A stretch of 64,000 bases of DNA from Bartonella ancashensis (GTDB lineage: Bacteria; Pseudomonadota; Alphaproteobacteria; Rhizobiales; Rhizobiaceae): assembly GCF_001281405.1 (NCBI RefSeq), contig NZ_CP010401.1, positions 1,140,001 to 1,204,000 on the forward strand. The letters are read 5' to 3'. The stretch's first letter is position 1; each line of letters starts with the position of its first letter. Shown one piece after another: positions 41,277-53,644 of this stretch. Below the pieces are notes generated by a model. The model did no database searches and was not told where the DNA came from. It worked only from the letters and a program-made list of their open reading frames with translations. A program made the position numbers and the translations under genes.

Positions 41277-41555
41277 ATGACATACAACACTAATTTCTCA
41301 CTTTCTAAAAAAGAAAAGCTGCTAAGCTATCCGTCGTTCCTTCCTCTACGTACCCCTCATAAGGCTGTAATAAAATTTTCTCATCTTAAAAACTCCCTTG
41401 CTAAATCAAGCAGACTCTCCTTGATCAACCTGTTAACCTGCCAAATAGCTAGATATCGTCGTTTAGCTATACCCCCAGTGCGCATCCATCTGCGCGTTAT
41501 AAGCAGAACGGGGAATGTTCCTGTTAAACTTCGTCTTGGTGCAACAAATAGTTAA
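41277..41555 (+). CDS. Small basic hypothetical protein
   Basis: A possible 92-residue protein starting 32 bp after the carboxypeptidase gene. AAGGA lies 8 bp before the ATG. It is rich in Lys, Arg, Ser and Leu, has no signal peptide or convincing membrane segment, and I recognise no family. It may be a chance frame or a decayed gene. Its support is only the start context and the length. Confidence 0.25.
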   Translation: MTYNTNFSLSKKEKLLSYPSFLPLRTPHKAVIKFSHLKNSLAKSSRLSLINLLTCQIARYRRLAIPPVRIHLRVISRTGNVPVKLRLGATNS

Positions 41556-41938
41556 CTTTAGTAAAAATGCTTCTTTCACAAAGGGTGCACTCTACCTACT
41601 TTCTCAAAAATCCTGACATAATTTTTTTTATCCTTAATCTACGAAAAGGCTATGTCAAAACTCTCTTTCTCTCAAATGAGTTTGAAGCGAAAGACGTATA
41701 ACTTTATGAAGATTATGGTTGAATACAATTCTTGCAAAAAATATGATGCTTGAAACAAGATAGAAAACTCTCATTCTTCCTGTTTATACCTCAAAAAAAT
41801 CCATCTTATTCAAAAATAAGCTTATTTTATTAAACAACCAGATACAGCAAAAATGATTACTCCTATTTGCGAATAATATCTCCTCTCCAGAGTATATCTT
41901 CATAGCACAAAAACACCACCATATAATGGAAATCCTAC
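41556..41938. other. Intergenic region, nothing recognised
   Basis: 383 bp, AT-rich, between the small frame above and the end of sdaA. A 34-codon frame at 41651 has no family resemblance. No clear terminator for sdaA was found. Confidence 0.4.
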
Positions 41939-43336
41939 TTAACAAGCCGTAACATTAAGAGCAAGGCCTCCCTGACTCGTTTCTTTGTAACGTCCACTCA
42001 TATCATTTCCTGTCTGGCGCATTGTCTCAATGCAAGCATCAAGAGAAACAAAATGGCTTCCATTTCCATGTAAAGCAAGAGAAGCAGCCGTTACAGCCTT
42101 AACAGCTCCCATAGCGTTACGTTCGATACAAGGAATTTGAACAAGCCCTGCAACTGGATCACAGGTCATACCAAGGTGATGTTCAAGAGCAATTTCTGCT
42201 GCATTCTCAATCTGAGCAGCAGTTCCTCCACATGCCGCAACCAACCCTGCTGCTGCCATTGAGGACGCAGCTCCAATTTCACCTTGACAACCAACTTCTG
42301 CCCCAGAAATAGAAGCATTATGCTTGATGATACCACCAATAGCCGCTGCTGTTAGCAAAAAATTATAAACGCCTTCCTGATTTGAACTGCTATTAAATTT
42401 TAAGTAGTAATATAAAACAGCAGGCACAACACCAGCAGCACCATTTGTTGGTGCCGTAACGACACGACCGCCAGCAGCATTTTCCTCGTTAACTGCCATA
42501 GCATATACGGAAAGCCAATCATTCGCAAAGAACGAATAATCATCCTTCATTTTTTGATCTCTTAGAAATTTATCATGAAGCTTTTTAGCACGTCTAAAAA
42601 CATGCAGCCCCCCTGGTAGCTCTCCTTCTTGTGAGAGACCTCTATAAATGCAGTCTTTCATAGCTAAAACAATCTCATCAAGTGCTGCATTAAAAGCAGA
42701 GCGCTCCATTCTTGTCTCTTCATTCATGCGCTTCATGTCGGAAATTGAAAGCCCAGAATCCTGTGCCATCAACAACATTTTATTTGCTGAATCAAAAGGA
42801 TATGGCACCTCAGGCATACTTTGATCTGTCATACAACTTCTATTATTAATCTCGTCTTCAGTCATAACAAAACCACCCCCAACAGAATAGTAAACTCTCC
42901 GCAAGAGAATATTGCCATTAGAATCAAGACCTTCAAAGGCAAGACCATTACTATGCCCTGATAAAGTAACTTTTCGTTCAAAAACAAGATCAATTTGCGG
43001 ATCAAAGTGGTAAACAGGATGACTTTCTGGTTGCACCTTTTTTTCAAATTTAACTTTTTCTATCAAAAAATCTATACAATCAAGATCAACCGTAGCAGCA
43101 TTTTCTCCTAATAAACCCAAGATAACAGCCTTATCCGTAGCATGACCAATCCCTGTAAATGCCAGTGAACCATGCAGATAAACACGAATACGAGAAATTT
43201 TCGCACACAAAGACGAAGAATGATTTAGAGAAGAAATTTCCTTCAAAAACATACTCACAGCCACCATCGGCCCCATCGTATGTGAACTAGAAGGACCAAT
43301 ACCAACCTTAAAAAGCTCAAAAACAGATAAAAACAC
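41939..43336 (-). CDS. sdaA: L-serine ammonia-lyase (serine deaminase)
   Basis: A 465-residue 4Fe-4S enzyme that deaminates L-serine to pyruvate and ammonia. The N-terminal beta domain ([19 protein letters not shown]) and the C-terminal alpha domain with the cluster cysteines ([16 protein letters not shown] and the pair in [14 protein letters not shown]) are complete. The frame opens further upstream, but the GTG at 43336 follows GGAGG with 5-bp spacing and gives FLSVFELFK, the family start. In a carbon-limited parasite this is a way to feed amino acids into central metabolism. It is preceded by an unusually GC-rich leader (see separate entry). Confidence 0.95.
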   Translation of the reverse strand: MFLSVFELFKVGIGPSSSHTMGPMVAVSMFLKEISSLNHSSSLCAKISRIRVYLHGSLAFTGIGHATDKAVILGLLGENAATVDLDCIDFLIEKVKFEKKVQPESHPVYHFDPQIDLVFERKVTLSGHSNGLAFEGLDSNGNILLRRVYYSVGGGFVMTEDEINNRSCMTDQSMPEVPYPFDSANKMLLMAQDSGLSISDMKRMNEETRMERSAFNAALDEIVLAMKDCIYRGLSQEGELPGGLHVFRRAKKLHDKFLRDQKMKDDYSFFANDWLSVYAMAVNEENAAGGRVVTAPTNGAAGVVPAVLYYYLKFNSSSNQEGVYNFLLTAAAIGGIIKHNASISGAEVGCQGEIGAASSMAAAGLVAACGGTAAQIENAAEIALEHHLGMTCDPVAGLVQIPCIERNAMGAVKAVTAASLALHGNGSHFVSLDACIETMRQTGNDMSGRYKETSQGGLALNVTAC

Positions 43337-43570
43337 ACTCCCCTCCCCTAAAATCAAGCATATACTCAGTGAGCATTCCCTTATTCCTCTTATTACTTTG
43401 ATGTTCACCTTTTACAAAATCAAATTGCAAGAGAAAGCAGAAAAAACAAAGCACACCACACACAGCGCGCCACCGGCCTGGAACCTCCTCCTCAACAACT
43501 CCCTGCGCAAGGCTAACCCCTGCACAGTGTACCCATTAATAAGGATGAATAATCATTCCTTAACGGGAGA
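43337..43570 (-). promoter_or_regulatory. Candidate structured leader RNA upstream of sdaA
   Basis: Read toward sdaA, about 230 nt separates a promoter-like pair from the start codon. Most of it is AT-rich, but 43460-43530 is about 60% GC or more. It can form an 8-bp hairpin (arms 43518-43525 and 43505-43512, 5-nt loop), a second GC-rich hairpin at 43463-43480 (CAG/CTG and GCC/GGC arms with one bulge), and a long imperfect hairpin at 43532-43567 at the expected transcript start. It matches no riboswitch consensus that I know. A purine block, GGAGGAGG, lies between the first two hairpins. Confidence 0.4.
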
Positions 43571-43599
43571 AGTATAATGAAACAGGTGCTCGTATGCAA
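43571..43599 (-). promoter_or_regulatory. Putative sigma-70 promoter for sdaA
   Basis: Read leftward: TTGCAT (43599-43594), 17-bp spacer, TATACT (43576-43571). The -10 matches five of six consensus bases. Transcription would begin near 43564, at the foot of the leader hairpin. Confidence 0.45.
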
Positions 43600-43706
43600 T
43601 ATTAAAACTCGATAGAAATCATAAGCTCATTTTAAAACAGCTTCGCATCCTTCCAAAACATCTATGAGATTAAATGCTCCAGAAAGACTAAATCACTCTA
43701 CTAGCA

Positions 43707-44387
43707 TCATTGAATAAAGCGTACAAAATTCTCGATTGGCTCACGCTCAGTTTCAAAATTATTTTCTGGAGCATTCATATCGCGATAACCAAGTGCCATA
43801 CCACAAATAATTTTCTCTTCAGGAGGAACCGATAACAAAACACGAATTTGCTGATGATAATCAGCAAAAGCAGCTTGAGGACATGTATCCAAACCAAATC
43901 CACGTGCTGCTAGCATCACTGTCTGCATAAACATACCTAAATCAAGCCAACTACCTACCTCCATATCTTGATCCATTGTAAAAAGTAACCCAACAGGTGC
44001 ATCAAAAAATGAGTAGTTACGCGCTTGCTGGCGAATTATTCTCTCTTTTTCATCTTTTTCAATTCCAAGACTTTTATAAAGATCTAAGCCAATTTTTTTT
44101 CTTCGAGTCAGATAAGGTTCTCTCCATTGACGTGGATAATAGTGATACTGACGCTGCCCTTTTACGCCTGACAACGCAAGTTGCGAAAGCTCTTTGCCAA
44201 CTTTCTGCAATGCTTCTCCCGTGATAACAGTAACTTTCCAAGGTTGAAGATTTGTTCCTGATGGAGCTCGTGCTGCAAGCTTCAAAATTTCCTCAATTAT
44301 TTCTTTTTTTACAGCTCGGTCAGTAAAAGCCCTGATTGATTTTCGTGATAAAATAGACTGGAAAACATCAAGAGTACAATTTGTCAT
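43707..44387 (-). CDS. Nitroreductase family flavoprotein
   Basis: A 226-residue FMN-dependent oxidoreductase of the NfsB/FRase I superfamily, using NAD(P)H to reduce nitro compounds, quinones or similar. The FMN-phosphate site is seen in SRKSIRAFTDR, the AARAPSGTNLQPWKVTVI segment contacts FMN, and the C-terminal IICGMALGYRDM is typical. GGAGGGAAAG precedes the ATG (ATAAGGAGGGAAAGAA). The natural substrate cannot be deduced. It lies 370 bp ahead of the sdaA start in the same direction, but a separate promoter lies between. Confidence 0.9.
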   Translation of the reverse strand: MTNCTLDVFQSILSRKSIRAFTDRAVKKEIIEEILKLAARAPSGTNLQPWKVTVITGEALQKVGKELSQLALSGVKGQRQYHYYPRQWREPYLTRRKKIGLDLYKSLGIEKDEKERIIRQQARNYSFFDAPVGLLFTMDQDMEVGSWLDLGMFMQTVMLAARGFGLDTCPQAAFADYHQQIRVLLSVPPEEKIICGMALGYRDMNAPENNFETEREPIENFVRFIQ

Positions 44388-44840
44388 TTCTTTCCCTCCT
44401 TATCAAAAAACAAATATCAACACATGTCTGATAAGTAACTTTCTGTATGAATAATAACGGAAAAAATCTGTACAATAATTTAGTAATACACGCTCACATC
44501 CTAATGCAATCCTGTTCACAACTTTCCAAGACACAGAAATAATATAAAATGATATGTTGTTTTATAGATAACTTTTTCCATTTATTTCTCAAACAATAAA
44601 ACCCCTCTATCAATCAGTTTTAATGAAGCACGCTGCATTTTCTTATGTAAATTAAACGGCTGATAATAATACAAATATTTAAAAATCTATAAAACCTAAC
44701 AACAAAAATTTCTGAAACTCACAACGATAATTAGCACAATTTGTTTTGAAGCAACGGATTTTTTCTTCATTCAAAACCCAATAAAAAACGCCCGAATTTC
44801 ATTCAGGCGCTTTTTCTTTTAACCTTAACCAACATTCACA
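44388..44840. other. Intergenic region between rpoC and the nitroreductase gene
   Basis: 453 bp. The right end holds the rpoC terminator (44782-44810). The remainder is AT-rich, with no supportable gene; it must include the nitroreductase promoter. Confidence 0.5.
44782..44810 (-). terminator. Rho-independent terminator after rpoC
   Basis: Read leftward, GCGCCTGAAT and ATTCGGGCGT (44810-44788) form a 10-bp stem, including two G-U pairs, with a 3-nt loop, followed by TTTTTTATT. It lies 30 bp past the rpoC stop and ends the tuf-to-rpoC cluster. Confidence 0.9.
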
Positions 44841-47800
44841 TCATTCAGAAAGAGTATTTTCCGTCATATCGGCCAATAACACCTTAGATGCATCATCATT
44901 TCTGGATTTGTGCTGTTCGTCCACGATCAAATCATCACGAACAGTAGCAATACGGTGAATCTGAGCGATTGCACCTCCCGTACCTGCAGGAATAAGCCTA
45001 CCAACAATAACATTTTCTTTAAGGCCTTGCAGAGTATCAATTTTTCCAGAAACTGCTGCCTCAGTAAGAACCCGAGTTGTTTCCTGAAATGATGCCGCTG
45101 AGATAAAAGATGGTGTCTGGAGAGATGCTTTCGTAATCCCAAGAAGAATAGGATTACCAGAAGCAGGCCTTTTGCCTTCTGCGATGAGATGATCATTAAT
45201 CTCATCTAATTCAATGCGATCAACATGATCCCCCGGAATGTAATCAGAATCACCCGATTCAGTAATTTCCACTTTTTGTAGCATCTGACGAACAATGACT
45301 TCGATGTGTTTGTCATTAATCAAAACACCCTGCAAGCGATAAACTTCCTGAATTTCATTAACAAGGTAAGACGCTAAAGCTTCAACACCCTTAATAGCTA
45401 AAATATCATGAGGAGCCGGATTACCATCAAGAATATAATCACCCTTTTCAATTTGATCACCTTCTTGCAGATGGAACAACTTCCCTTTTGGAATTAAATA
45501 TTCTACCGCTTCAAGAGTATTATCATCAGGTTCAATGATGATACAACGTTTGTTCTTATATCCCCGACCAAACCGTACTGTACCACTAATCTCAGCAATG
45601 ATAGCATGATCCTTCGGACGCCGTGCTTCAAAAAGTTCAGCCACACGCGGTAAACCACCTGTAATATCTTTTGTTTTAGCACTTTCCATCGGTAAACGCG
45701 CAATAACATCACCTGCCTTGACATAAGAACCTGGTTCAACAGAAAGAATAGTTTCCACCGACATCATATAACGTGCTTCTCCACCTTTCTGCAGCTTGGC
45801 AATACTACCATCTTTCTTATCCGTATGGATAACGATTGCAGGCTTAAGTTCAGCACCACGTGGATTAGCACGCCAATCAATAACCTGACGTTTTGTAATC
45901 CCAGTGGATTCATCAGTCGTTTCAGTAACTGATAAACCATCAAGCATATCCTCAAACGCCACATAACCATCAACCTCTGTTAAAACCGGACGAGTATAAG
46001 GATCCCACTCAGCTATACGCTGACCACGTTTAATCATATCACCATCATCAACAAAGATCCGTGCACCATAACTGATACGATGCACAGCACGTTCTTTGCC
46101 AGCCTCATCTTTGATAAGAACAGCCATATTACGCCCCATAACCACTAAATGTCCTTCAGAATTGCGAACGACATTACGGTTACGAAGTTCTACCTTACCC
46201 TCATACGACGCTTCAAAGTAAGATGAATCAACAACCTGTGCTGTTCCACCTAAGTGAAAAGTACGCATAGTAAGCTGTGTCCCCGGCTCACCAATGGATT
46301 GAGCTGCAATAACACCAACGGCCTCACCCTGATTAACAAGCGTTCCACGTGCCAAATCACGACCATAACACCTAGCACAAACACCAAGACGAGTTTCACA
46401 TGTCAAAGCTGAACGAATCTGAACAGACTGAATCCCTGCTTCTTCAATTCTCGCAACATCAGATTCTTCAATCATCGCTCCGCCCTCAAGAATAACCTCA
46501 CCAGATACTGGATGCAAAATATCCAAAAGCGCTGTACGACCAAGAATTCTTTGACCAAGAGTTGCAACAATCTGCCCTGCATCAATGATAGGCTGCATTG
46601 TAAGCCCTTTTACAGTTCCACAATCGACAGCTAGAATGATAGCATCCTGTGCAACATCAACAAGACGCCGTGTCAAATAACCGGAATTTGCAGTCTTTAG
46701 AGCGGTATCTGCTAACCCTTTACGTGCACCATGGGTCGAGTTAAAATACTCGTTAACAGTTAAACCCTCTTTAAAATTCGAAATGATTGGCGTTTCAATA
46801 ATTTCGCCTGATGGTTTTGCCATCAATCCACGCATACCAGCTAACTGTTTCATTTGATTAGCAGAACCACATGCACCAGAATGTGACATCATATAAATTG
46901 AATTCATTTGCTGCTGACGGCCAGTCTGGGGATCAAATTTGATAGCCTGAATACGCCTCATCATTTCATCTGCGATGCGGTCAGTACATTTCCCCCAAGC
47001 ATCTACAACCTTATTATATTTCTCTCCTTGTGTAATCAGACCATCATTATACTGCTGCTCATATTCTTTAACCAAAGATTCCGTTTCAGCAACTAAACGA
47101 GGTTTACTATCAGGAATGACCATATCATCCTTACCAAATGAAATCCCTGCACGACAGGCATGAGAAAAACCAAGTTGCATAATACGATCACAAAAAACAA
47201 CCGTCTCCTTTTGTCCACAGTGCCTGTAGACTTGGTCAATCATCTTGGAAATATTCTTTTTAGTCATTTCCTGATTAACGATATCGAACGAAATATTTGG
47301 ATTTTTTGGTAAGAGCTCACCAATAATTAGGCGCCCAGGTGTTGTGTCATAAAGCTTAGCAACTTCCTTTCCATCTTTATCCACATTCTTGAAACGACCT
47401 TTAATCTTCGTATGGAGAGTTACGACCTTATTCTCCAAAGCATAATACAACTCTCCCATATCAGAAAAAGCCATCCCTTCACCTGGTTCTTTCTCTGAAA
47501 CAATAGAGAGATAATAGAGACCGAGAACCATATCCTGAGACGGAACAATAACTGGCGCACCATTGGCTGGATGAAGAATATTGTTCGTTGACATCATCAA
47601 GACACGAGCCTCAAGCTGTGCTTCAAGTGAAAGAGGAACGTGAACCGCCATCTGATCACCATCAAAATCCGCATTAAAAGCCGTACAAACTAATGGATGA
47701 AGCTGTATCGCTTTTCCTTCAATCAATACGGGCTCAAAAGCTTGAATTCCTAAACGGTGAAGTGTTGGCGCACGATTAAGCAAAACAGGATGCTCACGAA

Positions 47801-49052
47801 TAACCTCATCCAAAATATCCCAAACTTCCGGATGCTCCTTCTCAACAAGTCTCTTTGCTTGTTTTACCGTCGATGAATAACCCTTCGCATCAAGACGAGC
47901 GTAAATGAACGGCTTAAACAATTCGAGAGCCATTTTTTTAGGAAGACCACACTGATGCAATTTTAACTCAGGACCCGTAACGATGACAGAACGTCCTGAA
48001 TAATCAACCCGCTTCCCTAGCAAATTCTGACGAAAACGACCCTGTTTTCCCTTTAACATATCTGAGAGTGACTTTAACGGACGTTTATTCGCTCCTGTTA
48101 TAACACGACCGCGACGACCATTATCAAATAAAGCATCAACCGCTTCCTGAACCATACGCTTCTCATTACGCACAATGATTCCAGGGGCACGCAATTCAAT
48201 AAGACGTTTCAAACGATTATTACGGTTTATAACACGCCGGTAAAGATCATTTAAATCTGATGTTGCAAAACGACCACCATCTAGAGGAACCAATGGACGC
48301 AAATCCGGTGGAATTACCGGAATCGTTTTCATTATCATCCACTCTGGTCTATTGCCGGATTCAATAAAATTTTCGACAATTTTAAGTCTTTTAATCAACT
48401 TCTTTTGCTTTATTTCTGAAGTTGTCGCTGCTAACTCAACACGCAAGTTTCCCGCTATTTTATCTAACTCCATTGAAGAAAGAAGATCATAAATAGCCTC
48501 TGCGCCTATCATGGCTGTGAATTGATCCTCTCCAAATTCATCAACAGCAAGCATATATTCTTCTTCTGAAAGCAGCTGATGCAGCTTAAGGGATGTTAAA
48601 CCCGGCTCTGTTACGATATAATTCTCAAAATAAAGAACCCTCTCTATATCTTTTAAAGCTAAATCTAAAAGGGTAGAAATTCGACTTGGCAATGATCTTA
48701 GAAACCAAATATGCGCAACTGGTGCTGCAAGCTCTATATGCCCCATACGTTCACGTCGTACACGTGAAAGAGTAACTTCCACACCACATTTTTCGCAAAT
48801 AATACCCCTATATTTCATACGCTTATATTTACCACATAAGCACTCATAATCTTTAATAGGACCAAAAATACGCGCACAAAAAAGACCGTCACGCTCTGGT
48901 TTAAATGTTCTATAATTAATAGTCTCTGGTTTTTTTATTTCACCATAAGACCAAGACAGAATCTTCTCAGGACTCGCAATTGAAATACGAATAGAATCGA
49001 ATGTCTGTGCTAGTACTTGAGGATTGAAAAGATTCATAACCTCGTGATTCAT
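44841..49052 (-). CDS. rpoC: RNA polymerase subunit beta'
   Basis: A 1403-residue catalytic subunit of RNA polymerase. The N-terminal zinc site is [20 protein letters not shown] (about residues 70-90). The catalytic aspartates lie in [12 protein letters not shown] (about 464). The second zinc cluster is seen in [14 protein letters not shown] (about 885-900). The bridge helix and trigger loop regions and the C-terminal end are complete. The alphaproteobacterial opening [11 protein letters not shown] sets the start, with GGAG before the ATG. It follows rpoB by 167 bp and is followed by a terminator, so it is the last gene of the cluster. Confidence 0.98.
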   Translation of the reverse strand: MNHEVMNLFNPQVLAQTFDSIRISIASPEKILSWSYGEIKKPETINYRTFKPERDGLFCARIFGPIKDYECLCGKYKRMKYRGIICEKCGVEVTLSRVRRERMGHIELAAPVAHIWFLRSLPSRISTLLDLALKDIERVLYFENYIVTEPGLTSLKLHQLLSEEEYMLAVDEFGEDQFTAMIGAEAIYDLLSSMELDKIAGNLRVELAATTSEIKQKKLIKRLKIVENFIESGNRPEWMIMKTIPVIPPDLRPLVPLDGGRFATSDLNDLYRRVINRNNRLKRLIELRAPGIIVRNEKRMVQEAVDALFDNGRRGRVITGANKRPLKSLSDMLKGKQGRFRQNLLGKRVDYSGRSVIVTGPELKLHQCGLPKKMALELFKPFIYARLDAKGYSSTVKQAKRLVEKEHPEVWDILDEVIREHPVLLNRAPTLHRLGIQAFEPVLIEGKAIQLHPLVCTAFNADFDGDQMAVHVPLSLEAQLEARVLMMSTNNILHPANGAPVIVPSQDMVLGLYYLSIVSEKEPGEGMAFSDMGELYYALENKVVTLHTKIKGRFKNVDKDGKEVAKLYDTTPGRLIIGELLPKNPNISFDIVNQEMTKKNISKMIDQVYRHCGQKETVVFCDRIMQLGFSHACRAGISFGKDDMVIPDSKPRLVAETESLVKEYEQQYNDGLITQGEKYNKVVDAWGKCTDRIADEMMRRIQAIKFDPQTGRQQQMNSIYMMSHSGACGSANQMKQLAGMRGLMAKPSGEIIETPIISNFKEGLTVNEYFNSTHGARKGLADTALKTANSGYLTRRLVDVAQDAIILAVDCGTVKGLTMQPIIDAGQIVATLGQRILGRTALLDILHPVSGEVILEGGAMIEESDVARIEEAGIQSVQIRSALTCETRLGVCARCYGRDLARGTLVNQGEAVGVIAAQSIGEPGTQLTMRTFHLGGTAQVVDSSYFEASYEGKVELRNRNVVRNSEGHLVVMGRNMAVLIKDEAGKERAVHRISYGARIFVDDGDMIKRGQRIAEWDPYTRPVLTEVDGYVAFEDMLDGLSVTETTDESTGITKRQVIDWRANPRGAELKPAIVIHTDKKDGSIAKLQKGGEARYMMSVETILSVEPGSYVKAGDVIARLPMESAKTKDITGGLPRVAELFEARRPKDHAIIAEISGTVRFGRGYKNKRCIIIEPDDNTLEAVEYLIPKGKLFHLQEGDQIEKGDYILDGNPAPHDILAIKGVEALASYLVNEIQEVYRLQGVLINDKHIEVIVRQMLQKVEITESGDSDYIPGDHVDRIELDEINDHLIAEGKRPASGNPILLGITKASLQTPSFISAASFQETTRVLTEAAVSGKIDTLQGLKENVIVGRLIPAGTGGAIAQIHRIATVRDDLIVDEQHKSRNDDASKVLLADMTENTLSE

Positions 49053-49191
49053 GCCATTCTCCTTTAAAGATCCTCAGAATCTCTCATAGCCTCTTCCATT
49101 ACAGCTCTATTAGAAATGGTGCTTCCAATACTAAAACTGTTCTTGCTATTTCAATAGAAATTCCTCTAGTTATAGCGTTTTATAATGATCA

Positions 49192-49217
49192 GAGCGCACA
49201 ACTCTCAGTGCGCTCTC
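49192..49217 (-). other. Hairpin in the rpoB-rpoC gap
   Basis: AGAGCGCAC (49192-49200) and GTGCGCTCT (49209-49217) make a perfect 9-bp stem with an 8-nt loop, directly after the rpoB stop. No U-run follows, so read-through to rpoC is expected; RNA processing or partial attenuation is possible. Confidence 0.5.
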
Positions 49218-49219
49218 AT

Positions 49220-52200
49220 TTAATCTATCGTTTCAGGCAAGGCTCGCTGCGCAGTAAATTCACGTACATCGTCAAGTTCTACATTCAAACCGAGTGAACG
49301 CATTTCCTTAACTAAAACATTAAAGCTTTCAGGTATACCCGCTTCAAAGGTGTCATCACCACGCACAATTGCTTCATAAACCTTTGTCCTACCCGCCACA
49401 TCATCCGACTTAACTGTTAACATTTCTTGTAAAGTGTAAGCAGCACCATAAGCTTCAAGTGCCCAAACCTCCATTTCACCAAAACGTTGACCACCAAACT
49501 GTGCCTTACCACCCAACGGCTGTTGAGTAACAAGTGAGTATGGCCCTATCGAACGTGCATGGATCTTATCATCAACGAGATGGTGCAACTTAAGCATATA
49601 GATGTAACCCACAGTCACAGACCGATCAAACGGCTCCCCAGTACGACCATCATAAAGTGTCACCTGACCAGAACTATCTAAACCTGCATCCTCTAACATC
49701 ATATTGATATCAGATTCATGTGCTCCATCAAAAACAGGGGTTGCAATCGAAACACCCTTTCCCATCTGAAGAGCCAGCTTCAAAAGACTCTCATCATCAT
49801 ACTTACGCACAGGCTCGTTGCGACCATTATCAGGAATAAAATCTTCAATGCGCTGACGCAATGGAATTATATCTCCTGTCTCTCTGTAAAAATCGATCAA
49901 ATCACCAATTTTTTTACCCATACCAGCACAAGCCCAGCCAAGGTGAGTTTCAAGAATTTGACCAACATTCATACGACTTGGAACACCCAATGGATTCAAC
50001 ACAACATCAGCATGAGTTCCATCTTCAAGAAACGGCATATCTTCCACAGGTAGAATCCGAGACACGACACCCTTATTACCATGGCGCCCTGCCATCTTAT
50101 CACCGGGCTGAATTTTACGTTTTACAGCCACGAAAACCTTCACCATTTTCATGACACCCGGAGGCATCTCATCGCCACGCTGAACTTTTTCAACTTTATC
50201 CATGAAACGACGTTGCAGGGCCTCTTTTGAAGCATCATATTGATTACGCAAGACTTCAATTTCACCCTGAAGTTTTTCATCATCAACAGCAAATTGCCAC
50301 CACTGTGAGCGCGGATAAGAATCCATAATGCTACTATCAAGTTTTTTGCCTTTTGAAAAACCTTTCGGTCCCCCTATGGCAAACTTACCCATCAACATAT
50401 CTGAAAGACGCGCATAAACATTTCTGTCAAGTATCGACTGCTCATCATCCCTATCTTTGGCCAGACGTTCAATTTCTTCACGCTCGATAGACATAGCCCG
50501 CTCGTCTTTTTCTACACCATGACGATTAAAAACACGAACTTCCACAACAGTCCCGAAAGTTCCTGGAGGCATTCTCATCGAAGTATCACGAACATCTGAA
50601 GCTTTTTCACCAAAGATCGCACGCAAAAGTTTTTCTTCCGGCGTCATAGGACTTTCACCCTTTGGCGTAATCTTACCGACAAGAATATCACCAGGTTGAA
50701 CTTCAGCACCAATGTAAACAATACCTGACTCGTCAAGATTCCTTAAAGCTTCCTCTGCAACATTAGGAATATCACGAGTAACTTCCTCTGGTCCAAGCTT
50801 TGTATCACGCGCAGCAACCTCAAATTCTTCAATATGAATCGAAGTAAAAACGTCATCAGATACAATACGCTCTGAAAGTAGTATAGAATCCTCGTAGTTG
50901 TAACCATTCCAAGGCATAAATGCCACCAGAACATTCCTACCAAGAGCCAAATCACCGAGATCTGTCGATGGACCGTCAGCTATAATATCACCCTTTTCTA
51001 TCCTATCACCAACGTGAACAAGAGGGCGTTGATTGATACATGTAGATTGATTAGAACGTTGAAATTTTTGTAAACGGTAAATATCAACGCCAGATTTTGA
51101 AGGATCTAAATCCTTTGTTGCGCGAATAACAATACGCGTCGCATCAACTTGATCAACGATACCGCCCCGTTTTGCAGCAATAGCAGCACCTGAATCACGA
51201 GAAACTACAGACTCCATACCGGTGCCAACAAAAGGAGCTTCAGCACGAATAAGGGGAACAGCTTGACGTTGCATATTCGACCCCATCAATGCACGGTTTG
51301 CATCATCATTTTCCAAAAACGGAATAAGAGCTGCAGCAACTGAAACCAACTGTTTTGGCGAAACATCCATCAAATCTACGTGATCACGCGGTGTCATTAA
51401 AACTTCACCAGCATGACGACAAACAACAAATTCCTCCGTAAAACGCCCCTCTGAATCCAATGAAGAATTAGCTTGAGCCACATAATGCTTCGACTCTTCC
51501 ATGGCAGAAAGATAAACAACTTCTGCCGTCACTTTCCCACCAACAATTTTACGATACGGACTTTCAATGAATCCATATTTATTGACGCGTGCAAAAGTCG
51601 CCAGAGAATTTATTAAGCCAATATTCGGACCTTCAGGGGTTTCAATTGGACAGATACGACCATAATGCGTAGGATGCACGTCGCGCACTTCAAAACCTGC
51701 ACGCTCCCGAGTTAAACCACCTGGTCCAAGAGCAGAAAGGCGTCGCTTATGCGTAATCTCTGATAAAGGATTTGTTTGATCCATAAACTGTGACAATTGT
51801 GAGGATCCAAAAAATTCACGAACAGCTGCAGCAGCCGGTTTCGCATTAATAAGATCCTGTGGCATAACAGTATCAATCTCAACTGAAGACATGCGCTCTT
51901 TTATCGCACGTTCCATGCGCAATAAACCAACCCGGTATTGGTTCTCCATCAGCTCCCCAACGGATCGCACGCGACGATTACCAAGGTTATCAATATCATC
52001 AACTTCGCCGCGACCATCACGCAAATCAACCAGCATCTTAACAACTGCCAGAATATCCTCTTGACGCAAAACACGAACCGTATCCGGACAATCGAGTCCC
52101 ATACGTGAATTCATTTTAACACGACCAACCGCAGAAAGATCATAACGCTCAGGATCAAAAAACAACGAATGGAACATAGCCTCTGCCGTATCCATCGTGG

Positions 52201-53368
52201 GTGGCTCACCTGGACGCATAACTCTATAAATATCAAACAAGGCATCCTGCTGGCTTTCGTTCTTGTCTGCTTTTAAGGTATTGCGAATGTATGCACCAAC
52301 ATTCATATGATCAATATCAAGAACATTGATTGTATCAACACCAACATCCAACAAAATTTTCAATGCTTTTTCATCAATTTCATCACCGGCCTCAAGATGA
52401 ATCTCGCCTGTTTGATAATTGACAACATCATCCGCCAAATAAGATCCTAATAAATCATCTTCACTGATTTTGATTACCTTTAAGCCTTTTTCTTCTAAAA
52501 GCTTCGCACTACGGACCGTTAATTTTTTACCAGCCTCAGCAACAACCTCCCCACTCTCTGCATCAACGAGATCAGAGACTAACTTTATTCCCTTAAAGCG
52601 ACCAACTGAATAGGGAATGCGCCACCCATCTCCAAACCGCTCATAGGTAAGCTTATTATAAAAGGTCGATAGGATATCAGATCCATCCATACCCAATGCC
52701 ATCAAAAGGCTAGTTACTGGGATCTTACGCCGCCGATCAATGCGAGTATATATGATATCCTTTGCATCAAATTCAATATCAAGCCAAGATCCCCTGTAAG
52801 GTATCACACGAGCTGCAAAAAGAAATTTTCCTGATGAGTGAGATTTTCCTTTATCGTGGTCAAAAAACACACCTGGAGAACGGTGCATCTGTGAAACGAT
52901 AACGCGCTCCGTACCGTTTATGACAAAAGTACCGTTACCCGTCATCAACGGCATGTCTCCCATATAGACACCCTGCTCCTTGATGTCCTTAATGTCTCTT
53001 AAACCCGTATCTTCATCAATATCAAAAACAATCAAACGCAGTACTACCTTTAGTGGAGCTGCATAAGTCAAATCACGCTGACGACACTCTTCAACGTCAA
53101 ACTTCGGCAAATCGAACTCGTAGCGCACGAATTCAAGCATGGCGGTACCGGAAAAATCTGATATTGGAAACACTGACTTAAAAACAGCCTGTAAACCTTC
53201 ATCTGGACGCCCGCCTTCCGGCTCTTCAATCATGAGAAATTGATCGTATGACGCTTTCTGAACTTCAATAAGATTTGGCATTTCCGCCACTTCAGAAATC
53301 TTACCAAAAAATTTACGTACACGTTTACGACCATTAAATTGAGACATCATTGCTAGAGTCTGAGCCAT
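49220..53368 (-). CDS. rpoB: RNA polymerase subunit beta
   Basis: A 1382-residue subunit that forms half of the RNA polymerase active-centre cleft and the rifampicin pocket. The rifampicin region reads [18 protein letters not shown] then [14 protein letters not shown], with no obvious substitution at the Asp, His and Ser positions that commonly mutate. [15 protein letters not shown] and the C-terminal [20 protein letters not shown] are standard. The length is that of Bartonella and related alphaproteobacteria. It lies 276 bp after rplL, behind a leaky terminator-like hairpin. Confidence 0.98.
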   Translation of the reverse strand: MAQTLAMMSQFNGRKRVRKFFGKISEVAEMPNLIEVQKASYDQFLMIEEPEGGRPDEGLQAVFKSVFPISDFSGTAMLEFVRYEFDLPKFDVEECRQRDLTYAAPLKVVLRLIVFDIDEDTGLRDIKDIKEQGVYMGDMPLMTGNGTFVINGTERVIVSQMHRSPGVFFDHDKGKSHSSGKFLFAARVIPYRGSWLDIEFDAKDIIYTRIDRRRKIPVTSLLMALGMDGSDILSTFYNKLTYERFGDGWRIPYSVGRFKGIKLVSDLVDAESGEVVAEAGKKLTVRSAKLLEEKGLKVIKISEDDLLGSYLADDVVNYQTGEIHLEAGDEIDEKALKILLDVGVDTINVLDIDHMNVGAYIRNTLKADKNESQQDALFDIYRVMRPGEPPTMDTAEAMFHSLFFDPERYDLSAVGRVKMNSRMGLDCPDTVRVLRQEDILAVVKMLVDLRDGRGEVDDIDNLGNRRVRSVGELMENQYRVGLLRMERAIKERMSSVEIDTVMPQDLINAKPAAAAVREFFGSSQLSQFMDQTNPLSEITHKRRLSALGPGGLTRERAGFEVRDVHPTHYGRICPIETPEGPNIGLINSLATFARVNKYGFIESPYRKIVGGKVTAEVVYLSAMEESKHYVAQANSSLDSEGRFTEEFVVCRHAGEVLMTPRDHVDLMDVSPKQLVSVAAALIPFLENDDANRALMGSNMQRQAVPLIRAEAPFVGTGMESVVSRDSGAAIAAKRGGIVDQVDATRIVIRATKDLDPSKSGVDIYRLQKFQRSNQSTCINQRPLVHVGDRIEKGDIIADGPSTDLGDLALGRNVLVAFMPWNGYNYEDSILLSERIVSDDVFTSIHIEEFEVAARDTKLGPEEVTRDIPNVAEEALRNLDESGIVYIGAEVQPGDILVGKITPKGESPMTPEEKLLRAIFGEKASDVRDTSMRMPPGTFGTVVEVRVFNRHGVEKDERAMSIEREEIERLAKDRDDEQSILDRNVYARLSDMLMGKFAIGGPKGFSKGKKLDSSIMDSYPRSQWWQFAVDDEKLQGEIEVLRNQYDASKEALQRRFMDKVEKVQRGDEMPPGVMKMVKVFVAVKRKIQPGDKMAGRHGNKGVVSRILPVEDMPFLEDGTHADVVLNPLGVPSRMNVGQILETHLGWACAGMGKKIGDLIDFYRETGDIIPLRQRIEDFIPDNGRNEPVRKYDDESLLKLALQMGKGVSIATPVFDGAHESDINMMLEDAGLDSSGQVTLYDGRTGEPFDRSVTVGYIYMLKLHHLVDDKIHARSIGPYSLVTQQPLGGKAQFGGQRFGEMEVWALEAYGAAYTLQEMLTVKSDDVAGRTKVYEAIVRGDDTFEAGIPESFNVLVKEMRSLGLNVELDDVREFTAQRALPETID

Positions 53369-53593
53369 CGTTGCTCCTCAATTTTACTATCCAAGGTAGA
53401 CTAAACCTTGAAAGCTTCCTACTATTAATCTGCGCACGCAGACCTGTTTACCTAATACCAAAAACGAATATAACTCTCTTCGACACACACCCAACAGCTA
53501 CACTGCCAATGCCCACCATATTCACTAAAAATCTACGAGGCAAAAGCGTTCTCCATAGCTGCTAAATCGTTAGAAAAATATTCATAAACCCTT

Positions 53594-53632
53594 CCGAAAA
53601 GAAAAGAGGTCGGCAGATAATTTATACCTGCC
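53594..53632 (-). terminator. Attenuator-like hairpin between rplL and rpoB
   Basis: Read leftward, GGCAGGTA and TATCTGCC (53632-53612) form an 8-bp stem with one G-U pair and a 5-nt loop, followed by GACCTCTTTTCTTTTC. It begins 13 bp after rplL. Partial termination here would give the known excess of ribosomal protein over polymerase transcripts; rpoB has no other obvious promoter in the gap. Confidence 0.55.
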
Positions 53633-53644
53633 AACAAACGAAAC

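Noticed and set aside
43578..43616. 12-codon rightward frame MKQVLVCNIKTR after a GGGAG site
   Set aside because: Too short, no downstream rightward gene to regulate, and it lies in the sdaA promoter.
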